Origin: a bacterium D16-36
GTDB taxonomy: Bacteria; Bacillota; Clostridia; Lachnospirales; Lachnospiraceae
Assembly: GCA_003611745.1 (NCBI GenBank)
Contig: RAYF01000011.1
Location: 49,967-113,966, forward strand
Reading direction: 5' to 3'
Length of the DNA stretch: 64,000 bases
A program made the position numbers and the translations under genes. Under the pieces are notes generated by a model. That model searched no databases, was not told the DNA's origin, and was given only the letters and a program-made list of their open reading frames with translations. Shown piece by piece: positions 19,699 through 27,028 of this stretch; the stretch's first letter is position 1, and each line of letters begins with the position of its first letter.

Positions 19699-20127
19699 TT
19701 ATAAAGAAATATCCAGTTCATCCATGGCAGCTTCCAGAACCTCTTCATCCTGTTCCAGTTCCTGTGCTTCCAGACGGCTCTTATCCCAGACCTCAATCCG
19801 GTTCATCATTCCCACAAAAACCACTTCCCTGTCCAGTGCCGCCGCTTCGCGGAGCATGGAAGGAATCAGTATTCTCCCCTGCTTGTCCAGAACAACTTCC
19901 ATTGCCTTTGACAAAAACTGCCTTTGAATCTTCCTTGTATTCTGGCTGGACGGAAGAGATTTCAGTTTGTCGACGAAAATCTGCCACTCTGTCTGTGGAT
20001 AAAGAAAAAGGCATCCATCCAGACCCTTCGTCACTACAAAAACTTCCCCTAAATCTTCCCGATATTTGGCAGGTATGATAATCCTGCCCTTGGCGTCGAT
20101 CGAATGATCATACTGGCCCATGAACAT
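19699..20127 (-). CDS. mraZ: Transcriptional regulator MraZ
   Basis: First gene of the dcw operon and its autoregulator. 142 aa, the normal size. It contains the two SpoVT/AbrB-like halves: [16 protein letters not shown] and [15 protein letters not shown]. MraZ forms rings that bind tandem repeats in its own promoter, and three such repeats are visible at 20284-20312. The start MFMGQYDHS at 20127 follows a GGCAGGTGATA site; the upstream open frame is the leader. Confidence 0.95.
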   Translation of the reverse strand: MFMGQYDHSIDAKGRIIIPAKYREDLGEVFVVTKGLDGCLFLYPQTEWQIFVDKLKSLPSSQNTRKIQRQFLSKAMEVVLDKQGRILIPSMLREAAALDREVVFVGMMNRIEVWDKSRLEAQELEQDEEVLEAAMDELDISL

Positions 20128-20283
20128 GACTATCACCTGCCTCTCCGTTGCATGGTAAGGTATGCGCGTTTCCAGTCGCGCAGTAACTGCCCTGTATTTG
20201 CTGCAGCTACTTCCCATTTGTATTCTAAAACCCTCCGCTTCGGAATGCCTTCCCCAAAACATTCCTCCACATGGCAGGATTTT

Positions 20284-20312
20284 CTTACCACTTCCTCCCA
20301 CTTCCCTCCACT
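20284..20312 (-). promoter_or_regulatory. MraZ operator: three 10-bp direct repeats
   Basis: On the minus strand AGTGGAGGGA, AGTGGGAGGA and AGTGGTAAG follow one another without gap, just downstream of the -10. The pattern and spacing match known MraZ boxes (TGGGN repeats every 10 bp). Confidence 0.85.
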
Positions 20313-20321
20313 TACTATCTC

Positions 20322-20350
20322 ATTCTATCTCTTTTTTGGGAATTTATCAA
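20322..20350 (-). promoter_or_regulatory. mraZ/dcw promoter (TTGATA - 17 bp - TAGAAT)
   Basis: TTGATA at 20345-20350 and TAGAAT at 20322-20327 on the minus strand, spacer 17 bp, ending ~10 bp before the MraZ repeats. This drives the whole division cluster. Confidence 0.8.
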
Positions 20351-20511
20351 GTTTTTTTTGAAAAAAGTCCAAAGGCAAACATTTATTCGACATATCTGGG
20401 CATCTAAACAAATAGCACAACCTTACGCTTCTCATTCCAAAACCTCCATAAAAAAGGTGAAAACAGGCGCAGAAAACAGGGGATTTACTGGAAAATATTG
20501 ATATTTTACGG

Positions 20512-20540
20512 TTGCTTTTTTTCGCTCCCTGCGATATACT
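20512..20540 (+). promoter_or_regulatory. Promoter of the small leader-like protein (TTGCTT - 17 bp - TATACT)
   Basis: TTGCTT (20512-20517) and TATACT (20535-20540) with 17-bp spacing on the plus strand, ~215 bp before the next ATG. A second TATAAT-like hexamer around 20566 has no good -35. Confidence 0.6.
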
Positions 20541-20546
20541 AATAAT

Positions 20547-20756
20547 AAAGATATAAAAGACATATAATATGAGAACAGCACAGGATATCTAGTATAACCC
20601 TACACCGTCGGCTATCCAGAATCAGATACCGGGTAGTCAGCACACCCGCAGCTTTTTAGATGCAAATCATTGTAACCCCTGATTGTTTACTCTCAATCTG
20701 CTGCGTACATAAAAATATCATTTTAACAATAACGTGTTTTATAGGAGGGATTTAAC
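20547..20756 (+). other. Long structured 5' leader, no gene
   Basis: About 210 nt of untranslated leader. GGCTATCC (20611 region) can pair with GGGTAGTC ~20 nt further on, and GCAGC/GCTGC flanks a second ~50-nt domain (about 20650-20705). It ends in TAGGAGGGATTTAAC before the ATG. I do not recognise a known riboswitch class. It could control synthesis of the downstream protein at RNA level. Confidence 0.4.
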
Positions 20757-21185
20757 ATGAAAAGAGCTTATGAAAAGCCAGTTGCACTTGCTAACGAAGA
20801 GTTAATGGAAGGTGTATACATGACAAGCGGTGATACTACCGGTTCTGACTGCTATACTGTTACAACTAATATTCATCAAAGGCCTGAGACAGGCAGAGGT
20901 GATTACCGTATTCAGGTAAATGGACACCATTTTGCTGATGAGGGTGATGGACACCACTCAGGCGAACAGCATCTCATCTTAGCTTTCAACCAGCCTGTCA
21001 ACTATATTTCTTCTAATGGCAAACTTACTAATGGTGATGGTACATCTACTATAGACATTGAATACCACTATCATAATAATGCCGGTGATAATATTGGTCT
21101 GGGTGACGTTGTTGTTACGTCAGAGGCTGGACTTTCTATTACTGGTTCTAAAATAACATGTAACCATGATTGTGGTCAGCATTAA
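20757..21185 (+). CDS. Small His-rich protein with leader-like N-terminus, candidate exported or modified peptide
   Basis: 142 aa, not recognised as a named family. The N-terminal ~25 residues (MKRAYEKPVALANEEL then MEGVYMTSGD) resemble a recognition leader ending at a small-residue cleavage-like site; no Sec signal peptide is present. The remainder is Gly/Asn/Asp-rich, with about ten His (GHHF, GHHSGEQH, YHYHNN) and three Cys, two of them in the C-terminal CNHDCGQH. Predicted beta-rich. Strong ribosome site TAGGAGGG. The nearest likely partners are the PqqD/HPr-kinase fusion and ABC exporter at 22799-25855, transcribed in the opposite direction. Substrate or RiPP precursor status is inference; metal binding is possible. 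Confidence 0.65.
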   Translation: MKRAYEKPVALANEELMEGVYMTSGDTTGSDCYTVTTNIHQRPETGRGDYRIQVNGHHFADEGDGHHSGEQHLILAFNQPVNYISSNGKLTNGDGTSTIDIEYHYHNNAGDNIGLGDVVVTSEAGLSITGSKITCNHDCGQH

Positions 21186-21313
21186 TACTTTTGATTAATC
21201 TATCGTTAAGTGCAGTTACACAGGCAAGCATTCGTAACACATCTCAGAATTTTGAGTTATTTCGAATTGAATCATCGGAAACGGTCGCATTTTGCGGTCG
21301 TTTCTTTTTTAGG

Positions 21314-21366
21314 AACTATAAGTCAAATACCCCGTTGCTCTGCAGCGGGGTATTTGACTTATAGTT
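21314..21366. terminator. 21-bp perfect inverted repeat terminator
   Basis: AACTATAAGTCAAATACCCCG at 21314-21334 pairs perfectly with 21346-21366 around an 11-nt loop. The stem is long for a terminator and its inner half recurs at 31797, so it is also a repeat family member. The 350 bp between 21186 and 21535 hold only this, a purine-rich stretch and the toxin promoter. Confidence 0.75.
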
Positions 21367-21423
21367 CATTAGCGTCACAAAAAATATTATATTCCACAAA
21401 ACAGTACATACGCAACCTTACGA

Positions 21424-21452
21424 TTGAATACTCTCCCCACCTATGATACAAT
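21424..21452 (+). promoter_or_regulatory. Toxin promoter (TTGAAT - 17 bp - TACAAT)
   Basis: TTGAAT at 21424-21429 and TACAAT at 21447-21452, spacer 17 bp, leading to a ~75-nt leader before the toxin ATG. In that leader GCCCTC (~21502-21507) can pair with GAGGGT inside the ribosome site (21521-21526), hiding it, as seen for type I toxins. Confidence 0.65.
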
Positions 21453-21534
21453 ATAACTGTATTATCGAAAGGAAAGCAGGATGCGGTTTCTAATCTTTGG
21501 TGCCCTCTAGTTTTTAGAAGGAGGGTGATGCCCT

Positions 21535-21615
21535 ATGAGTGTCATGGAAGTTCTTACATTATTGCTTGTGATATTTTCAGCATTGAACTACATTGATGAA
21601 CATAAAAAGAAATAA
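21535..21615 (+). CDS. Holin-like type I toxin peptide
   Basis: 26-aa peptide: a short N-terminus with EVLTLLLVIFSALNYID and a C-terminal HKKK. This is the pattern of the putative holin-like toxin family (Hol_Tox, PF16935): one membrane segment with a basic end. Ribosome site GAAGGAGGGTGATGCCCT is typical of the family. The likely action is membrane depolarisation when its antisense RNA is absent. It is too short for default gene callers. Confidence 0.8.
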   Translation: MSVMEVLTLLLVIFSALNYIDEHKKK

Positions 21616-21704
21616 GCATCCTTTACCGCCTAAAGTGTAGGATGCCTATTCTAAGTCATTTTATTACTGAGGGCAATCGGATATCTGCATCCGATTACCT
21701 TTCT
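21600..21704 (-). ncRNA. Antisense antitoxin RNA (RatA-like)
   Basis: On the minus strand a good promoter (21711-21739) points towards the toxin 3' end. About 100 nt downstream the hairpin at 21616-21645 (GCATCCT/AGGATGC) is followed by a T-rich tract inside the toxin coding sequence. The RNA would contain the AATCGGAT/ATCCGATT hairpin (~21675-21696) and overlap the toxin mRNA 3' end, as for TxpA/RatA. Ends are predicted from sequence only. Confidence 0.6.
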
Positions 21705-21710
21705 GATTAG

Positions 21711-21739
21711 ATTATACAACAGGGCTGCCTGTTTTGCAA
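21711..21739 (-). promoter_or_regulatory. Antitoxin RNA promoter (TTGCAA - 17 bp - TATAAT)
   Basis: TTGCAA (21734-21739) and TATAAT (21711-21716) on the minus strand with 17-bp spacing. It is embedded in the GGGCTGCCTG...CAAGCAGCCC hairpin (21722-21747), so the same DNA may also terminate the toxin mRNA. A near copy of the hairpin lies at 22735-22768. Confidence 0.6.
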
Positions 21740-21872
21740 GCAGCCCTTTAACAAATTGTCAATGTTTAAGGTTAAAAGCACACGGAAATCAATTATCCTT
21801 TACATTACATGCATTATTTATTAGAATAAGTATAACAATAATTTATAAACAAACTATAAAGGTGGTGATATT

Positions 21873-22100
21873 ATGCCGATAACTGAAAAAGAATATAATG
21901 GATACCTATTTGATCAGCTTACATTGCTAGAAGATATAGAAAGTGTGGCAAAACAAACTAACGCTACTGAAGTTCTGGATGAAATAGCAATCAAGCGTAG
22001 ACAGATTGAACGTAAATTATACCAACTACCAGATTTTTCTGTACTTTCAATTATAAATCCTTGCTGTCTCAAGCTGCCATTTTTGTTTGCAAAGATTTGA
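21873..22100 (+). CDS. Small unknown protein, probably truncated
   Basis: 75 aa. The first ~52 residues (MPITEKEYNGYLFDQL to IERKLYQLPDF) are hydrophilic and helical and look like a genuine small protein with ribosome site AAAGGTGGTGATATT. The last ~20 residues are hydrophobic and Cys-containing, unlike the start, which suggests a frameshift or replaced 3' end. It lies 28 bp before the Uma2 gene and may form a pair with it. Function not recognised. Confidence 0.5.
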   Translation: MPITEKEYNGYLFDQLTLLEDIESVAKQTNATEVLDEIAIKRRQIERKLYQLPDFSVLSIINPCCLKLPFLFAKI

Positions 22101-22128
22101 TATTCTATTGAAAAGGAGTGTGATATAG

Positions 22129-22677
22129 ATGGATGCAGCAAGAAAAATAGAATATTATACGATTGATGATATTTACAATTTACCTGAAGGGCAAAGGGCT
22201 GAATTGATTGATGGTGAATTATATATGCTGGCAACGCCGAATAGGATTCATCAAAGATTTGTGATGGAGTTATCGTTTAGGATAAGAAATTATATCGGAA
22301 GCAAAAACGGTGAATGTGAGGTCTATCCAGCTCCATTTGCAGTATTTTTGAATGCGAATAATGATATTTATCTTGAGCCTGATATATCTGTAATTTGTGA
22401 CAAAGGCAAACTTACAGACAATGGATGCATGGGTGCGCCCGACTGGATAATAGAAATTGTTTCACCTTCCAGCCGTCCGATGGATTATAATAAGAAGTTA
22501 TTTAAATATAGGACGGCAGGGGTTAGGGAGTATTGGATAGTTGACCCGATAAAACAATTGATAATGGTTTATCATTTTGAACATGATACATTTGAACAAT
22601 ATTCTTTTTCAGATAAAGTAAAAGTCGGAATATATGAGGATTTTGAAATTGATTTTGAAGGAATAAGTATTGAATAG
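22129..22677 (+). CDS. Uma2-family (DUF820) endonuclease-like protein
   Basis: 182 aa with the PD-(D/E)xK-type core of the Uma2 family: RAELIDGELY near the N-terminus, LEPDISVI, WIIEIVSPSS and KLFKYRTAGVREYWIVDP. Such proteins are widespread, often multi-copy, and are predicted nucleases of uncertain biological role, frequently in accessory DNA. The catalytic Asp, Glu and downstream Lys are present. Ribosome site AAAGGAGTGTG. The gene lies between two copies of the GGGCTGCCTG hairpin. Confidence 0.82.
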   Translation: MDAARKIEYYTIDDIYNLPEGQRAELIDGELYMLATPNRIHQRFVMELSFRIRNYIGSKNGECEVYPAPFAVFLNANNDIYLEPDISVICDKGKLTDNGCMGAPDWIIEIVSPSSRPMDYNKKLFKYRTAGVREYWIVDPIKQLIMVYHFEHDTFEQYSFSDKVKVGIYEDFEIDFEGISIE

Positions 22678-22734
22678 TTGATACATGCATAGTAAAAGGA
22701 TTGGTTCTCCAGTCCTTTTTGTTTTGTGGAATAC

Positions 22735-22768
22735 AACAGGGCTGCCTGCTTTGCAAGCAGCCCTTTAA
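22735..22768. repeat. Second copy of the toxin-locus hairpin
   Basis: ACAACAGGGCTGCCTG-C-TTTGCAAGCAGCCC differs from 21718-21750 by one base. Here the adjacent -10 equivalent is TATTCC, so the antisense promoter is lost. It now lies 30 bp past the stop of the PqqD/kinase gene and can serve as its terminator and that of the Uma2 gene. Confidence 0.7.
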
Positions 22769-22798
22769 AAGTTTCAATTATTTTTCCTTCCTTACAAG

Positions 22799-23947
22799 TC
22801 ACAAAACGGCGGCATCTATTTCCCTTTTCATCTCCTCCGCCGCTTCCCACTCCGGTGTGCAATACAGCCGCCATGCCAGACATTCCTGCCCCACCTTCTC
22901 CGCAAATTCGATATTCCTTTGCAGAAGGTATTCCTCCCATGCAGGCGATATCATCCTCTGCAGGACTGCCAAACTGCTTTCCGCTGGCTGCAGTACCATG
23001 CAGCGATTTTCCGGCGCCTGCCTTAAATACGTAATGCCGCCCAAAGGATAAGATTTCTCTGTGCATATTCCCGAAGTCCCGCACCATGGCTGGCCGTAGA
23101 CATATACCTGACCGCCCTCTATCCCCAGCATATTTAAATCTCCATTAAGCAGCTGCACGCCATAATGATTTTTCCACAGATTGGTATGCGTTGACTTCCC
23201 AGTACCGGACTTTCCAGAAAAAAGCCAAGCCCTCCCTTTATATAAAAAGGATGCCGAATGTAGGAGAAAGAGGCCCTTCCTGCTGGCAGCGAGCAGAAAG
23301 GCAAAACGGATTACATGGAAGATATCTTCTGCCTGCTTTGCAAACAAATCCCCCTGACAAAATAGCAATGCAGACGATCCGTCCTTCCTGACCTGCATTT
23401 CCTTTAGTACATCAAACTGTGGAAACAAAAATAGATAGTCCTCCCCGGCATCCATCAAAATCACTTCCTCATTCCTCAAAACCACCCTGCCATTTTTATG
23501 AAAACGCGGGGACATAAATGCAATCTGCACAGTAAGGTCGCATGCCCCTTCCTGTGCGCCGCATGCAAATTTCTGAAAATAACTGGCGAACACTTCCTGC
23601 GGCCCCCTGTAACAAACCTTTAACGGGCCTGCTGCAAAAAACTTCTCATTCCATCCATAATACCCTTCCTGTTCCCCCTCTGCCAGCCCCAGATCCATCA
23701 AGCGTTTCACAAAATAATCTACATCCTCTAAAAGCTCGGCTTCCCTCCCTGATTCAATCTGGTATTCCTGCTGCAAAAGCCCTGCCAGCTCTTCCTTTGT
23801 GGCGCACCGCTTTACGCCCTCCCAAAGGATTTCTCCCGTCTCATTAAGCTGCAGGCTATCACAGTGATCTACTATATTCTGCCCATAAGGGAGCACATAA
23901 AATTGCCCTCCAAGCTTTGTCTTTAAAAACCCCTGCCTTATTTTCAT
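22799..23947 (-). CDS. PqqD-domain / HPr-kinase-like fusion protein
   Basis: 382 aa. Residues ~25-95 are PqqD-like, the RiPP recognition element that binds leader peptides (LQLNETGEILWEGV ... DVDYFVKRLMDLGL). Residues ~225-380 are an HPr kinase/phosphorylase C-terminal-like domain with Walker A GKSGTGKST (245-253) and the NGDLNML / GQPWCGTSG segments. HPr-kinase homologues phosphorylate the precursor in some lasso-peptide clusters (established for PadeK-type enzymes). No lasso cyclase or radical SAM enzyme is in view. Start at 23947 is fixed by AAGGAGGACAG. It follows the ABC exporter gene on the same strand. Confidence 0.82.
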   Translation of the reverse strand: MKIRQGFLKTKLGGQFYVLPYGQNIVDHCDSLQLNETGEILWEGVKRCATKEELAGLLQQEYQIESGREAELLEDVDYFVKRLMDLGLAEGEQEGYYGWNEKFFAAGPLKVCYRGPQEVFASYFQKFACGAQEGACDLTVQIAFMSPRFHKNGRVVLRNEEVILMDAGEDYLFLFPQFDVLKEMQVRKDGSSALLFCQGDLFAKQAEDIFHVIRFAFLLAASRKGLFLLHSASFLYKGRAWLFSGKSGTGKSTHTNLWKNHYGVQLLNGDLNMLGIEGGQVYVYGQPWCGTSGICTEKSYPLGGITYLRQAPENRCMVLQPAESSLAVLQRMISPAWEEYLLQRNIEFAEKVGQECLAWRLYCTPEWEAAEEMKREIDAAVL

Positions 23948-24088
23948 CTGTCCTCCTTCTATACGAAAAAACCGTATATAAAATATAGTAAACGAAAAAA
24001 CGCTTGCGTCTCGCTTCGTTGACAGCGCCGGGTACACGCTGCAAAAAACTTTCCGTTCCCTACAAACTCCCCGCCCATACAAGGCAGT

Positions 24089-25855
24089 CTATTCGTGCAG
24101 CATTTTTTCCACCTCATCCGATGACAGTTTCTCACAACACTTATTGCGGATAGCATATACATTTTTACAAATTGTCAGCACAGTCGGACGGTGCGTGGTA
24201 ACGATACATGTCCTTGGATATTCATCCTTCATAATATTTTTAAGAATCCTCCTCTCCGTTGCCACATCAAGCGCAGAGGTAGCTTCATCCAAAAGAAGAA
24301 TCGGTGATTTTTTCATCAGCGCCCTGGCGATAGACAGACGCTGTGCCTGCCCTTCAGAAAAACCGCCGCCCCTCTCTCCGACCATGCTGTTAATCCCATC
24401 CGGAAGCTTTTCAATAAATTCCCATGCGCAGGAGGCTTTCAGGCAGGCAACAATCTCTTCATCTGTTGCCTCCGGCTTTACATTGCGCATGTTCTCCGCC
24501 ACTGTTCCCGAAAACATCGTATTACCCTGAGGCACATAAGAAAACAACTGGCGGATGGACGGCGAATAAGAGATTTTGTCGTCCCTGCGGCTCTCAGCAT
24601 AGATTTCCATAGTTCCCCGCTGCGGTTCCAGCAGGGCCAGAATAATCCGCAGGAGCGTTGTTTTCCCCTCCCCGGACGGTCCGACCAGTGCCACAATTTC
24701 ATGGGGGGCTGCATGAAACGATGTCCCTTGAAACACCTGAGTGCCATTATAATATGCGTAATCCATATCCCTGATATCAAGGCAAAGCCCAACATCCTGA
24801 TTTCTTTTGTAAAACTTTTCCACCATGCGGTGCTCAGAATAATCCTCCCTCGGCATGTCCAGAATATCCATCAGCCTTCCCGCCGATGTTGTAATCCCGA
24901 TGGCACTTGGAACCATACCCGTAAGGGAATGCAGTGTTCCGGTAAGCGTCCCTGACATGGACAGAAAGAGCGTCATCGTACCATAAGAAATCGTACCGGT
25001 CCACACCCTGTAAATTCCCAGCCCATAGCAGCTGTATGACACCAGAAGACCCACAAATGACATAAAAATAGACGTTGCAATCCCTAACTTCTGGTATTTC
25101 TTTTTTAAATTCCAGAAATCCTTCTGAAACTGCTTAAGCTGCCTGACATAAAGCGGAATCAAGTCAAAAGCCTTTATTGTCTGGATATTTGAAAATGTCT
25201 CCTGATTAAATCCCATCATCCTCGCACTGAGGGCAGCGCTCTCCCTGTTGCGCGACTGCATTCTGGAAAGAAGCGTCTTGGACATAATCAAGCTCACCGG
25301 CATCCCAGCCATTGCCAACAGTGCAAATACCGGGTCGTAGTAAAGCACAACCGCTAATGCAGAGACAAATTTCGCAAAATTAATTACAAGGTTCGGAACC
25401 CAGCTTAAAACACCATTTGAAATAGTAGATGCATCACTGCTCCATCTCGTAAGCAAATCTCCCGTATGGTATGCCATCAGGGGCTCCAGCCTAGTAAGGA
25501 GCATCTTCTCAAAAATATCTGACTTAATCTCATTGTCCACCTTAATACAGACCATCGCCGAAATGTAATCCAAAATTTGCGATACGATCACATTGAACAT
25601 TGAAAAAGAAATATACATCACAAAAGTCTTTAGCAGCTCTGATGCCTTACGTAACGTAACAATATCAACCAAATCTCTGGATAGCAGGCTCATCACTAGG
25701 GAAGTTCCTGTCCCCAGCAGGCCGATACCAGTATATATAATAATAGAAAGCCAATACTTCCTCACATATGTATAGACCCATATGGTCTGGCTGATCATTT
25801 CTTTCAGCCTGCCCTCCCTGATTCTCCTAATATAAAACTGTATCTTTTCTTTCAT
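24089..25855 (-). CDS. ABC exporter (fused membrane and ATPase domains), peptide-type
   Basis: 588 aa, six membrane segments (~30-330) followed by an ATPase domain with Walker A GPSGEGKTTLL, signature FSEGQAQRLS (SEGQ instead of SGGQ), Walker B LLLDEATSALD and switch TTHRPT. No N-terminal C39 peptidase, so it would export an already cleaved or uncleaved substrate. It lies 141 bp upstream of the PqqD/HPr-kinase fusion on the same strand, suggesting that the two work together on a peptide. Start after GTGAGGAGTCTGC. Confidence 0.88.
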   Translation of the reverse strand: MKEKIQFYIRRIREGRLKEMISQTIWVYTYVRKYWLSIIIYTGIGLLGTGTSLVMSLLSRDLVDIVTLRKASELLKTFVMYISFSMFNVIVSQILDYISAMVCIKVDNEIKSDIFEKMLLTRLEPLMAYHTGDLLTRWSSDASTISNGVLSWVPNLVINFAKFVSALAVVLYYDPVFALLAMAGMPVSLIMSKTLLSRMQSRNRESAALSARMMGFNQETFSNIQTIKAFDLIPLYVRQLKQFQKDFWNLKKKYQKLGIATSIFMSFVGLLVSYSCYGLGIYRVWTGTISYGTMTLFLSMSGTLTGTLHSLTGMVPSAIGITTSAGRLMDILDMPREDYSEHRMVEKFYKRNQDVGLCLDIRDMDYAYYNGTQVFQGTSFHAAPHEIVALVGPSGEGKTTLLRIILALLEPQRGTMEIYAESRRDDKISYSPSIRQLFSYVPQGNTMFSGTVAENMRNVKPEATDEEIVACLKASCAWEFIEKLPDGINSMVGERGGGFSEGQAQRLSIARALMKKSPILLLDEATSALDVATERRILKNIMKDEYPRTCIVTTHRPTVLTICKNVYAIRNKCCEKLSSDEVEKMLHE

Positions 25856-26206
25856 GCAGACTCCTCACTATTTACAGCTTGACTAACCGATTTATTCCCT
25901 ACGTTTCACGCAGCGCCAAAATCATTTGCTTATGTATTTATTTTACTACATTCTTTTCCTTTGTTCAATTCACCGCCAATGTTTTTTATATATTAGGAAA
26001 GTTCTCGGTGTATGGCGGTGCACCAACAATAAATGCAAAGACCTTTAGTTCTTTAGCATTTTTGCTAGGGCACAAGCGAAGTCTGTGCCCTTTTTTATAC
26101 GGCTCCATAGCACAGAAATCAGGAAACATCTTCGTTTCATTTTCGTTTCATTTTTGTTACAGGTATTAATTTAGTATTAAGTTATATTAAGTTTTGCTTT
26201 CTGCTA
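25856..26206. other. Intergenic region with repeat and no gene
   Basis: AT-rich region between divergent genes. It contains one copy of a ~100-bp terminator-like repeat (25996-26096) and nothing else that I can identify as coding. Confidence 0.6.
25996..26096 (+). repeat. Interspersed terminator-like repeat, copy 1
   Basis: Begins GGAAAGTTCTCGGTGTATGG and ends with the hairpin GGGCACAAGCGAAGTCTGTGCCC plus six T. The reverse complement occurs at 48862-48945 with high identity, and a shortened copy is at 30837-30879. Confidence 0.75.
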
Positions 26207-26234
26207 TTGATTTCGAAAAAAAGAGTATTATAAT
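26207..26234 (+). promoter_or_regulatory. Promoter of the secreted protein gene
   Basis: TTGATT (26207-26212) and TATAAT (26229-26234) with a 16-bp spacer, 75 bp before the ATG. The leader includes GCCGAAGC...GCTTCGGC, which can form a hairpin. Confidence 0.55.
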
Positions 26235-26308
26235 AGTTTTTGCCGAAGCAGATTTGGGACGCGCTTCGGGCATCGCGTAAGCGAAAGTTATATAGAGGGG
26301 GATATCTT

Positions 26309-26935
26309 ATGTTTCAGAAAAAAGTAACTTTAAAAGGACTGGCAGCAATCCTGCTGTTTTCTATCGCAGTTTCAATGGTTGGGGGGAATTCATTGACGGT
26401 TGCAGCAGGTAAAGAACGATACAAATCGTCATACCTGAAATATGTAAAACAACAGCAGAAAAAATCAAGAAAAAAGCTTTACTATGCAATTATTAGTGCT
26501 TCAGATGGAAAAATGCCTGTTTTGTTGATCACAACAACCGATGCCTGGATGAAAAGCAGTAAAAATGCAGTTCAGGCAGGCGTATACAGCTACAGCGATG
26601 GCAGAGTAATATATATCACCGATATGCAGTCAACCGGCTCCGGCTACCCATTGCTCAGACATGGAAAATATATTATCAGCGGCTGGCACCACTCTTCCCA
26701 ACGGCTTATGGTATCTGGAGCAACAGGCCACATGGAATCTGTAGACGGCTTTGGCATAGACAATGCAAAATGCCATAAAAAATCATGGATTATTGCCAAT
26801 GGCAAGAAACAAAATTATTCTGCAAAGAATATCAGCATGAAAAAAGCTTGTGCACAGGATTACTATAGTAATGCTTATGAAAAAGGCGGGAAGGCTATCA
26901 TATTTAAAAAAGCCCCTGCCCGCACAGCACAATAA
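26309..26935 (+). CDS. Secreted protein of unknown function
   Basis: 208 aa with a Sec signal peptide (basic start, hydrophobic ~10-28, likely cleavage after VAAG). The mature protein is basic, Lys/Ser-rich, and includes YYAIISASDGKMPVLLITT and a SGWHHSSQRLMVSGATGHM segment, resembling a small beta-sheet domain seen in clostridial secreted proteins. I do not recognise a named family. Ribosome site AGAGGGGG. It has its own promoter and is followed by a terminator, so it is monocistronic. Confidence 0.7.
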   Translation: MFQKKVTLKGLAAILLFSIAVSMVGGNSLTVAAGKERYKSSYLKYVKQQQKKSRKKLYYAIISASDGKMPVLLITTTDAWMKSSKNAVQAGVYSYSDGRVIYITDMQSTGSGYPLLRHGKYIISGWHHSSQRLMVSGATGHMESVDGFGIDNAKCHKKSWIIANGKKQNYSAKNISMKKACAQDYYSNAYEKGGKAIIFKKAPARTAQ

Positions 26936-26965
26936 GATTTCGTAAACAAAAAAGTCCCATTCCAT

Positions 26966-27002
26966 AGCGCCTGACCCGCTTGCACAAGGGTCGGGCGCTT
27001 TC
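26966..27002. terminator. Terminator between convergent genes
   Basis: AGCGCCTGACCC pairs with GGGTCGGGCGCT (one bulge-like mismatch) and is followed by TTT. It separates the secreted-protein gene from convergent metY. Confidence 0.75.
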
Positions 27003-27028
27003 ACTGTTTTAAATCCAAACATGAACTA

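Noticed and set aside
22799..25855. Lasso peptide cluster
   Set aside because: HPr-kinase-like and PqqD domains are present, but there is no asparagine-synthetase-like cyclase, no transglutaminase-like peptidase and no short precursor with the usual core.
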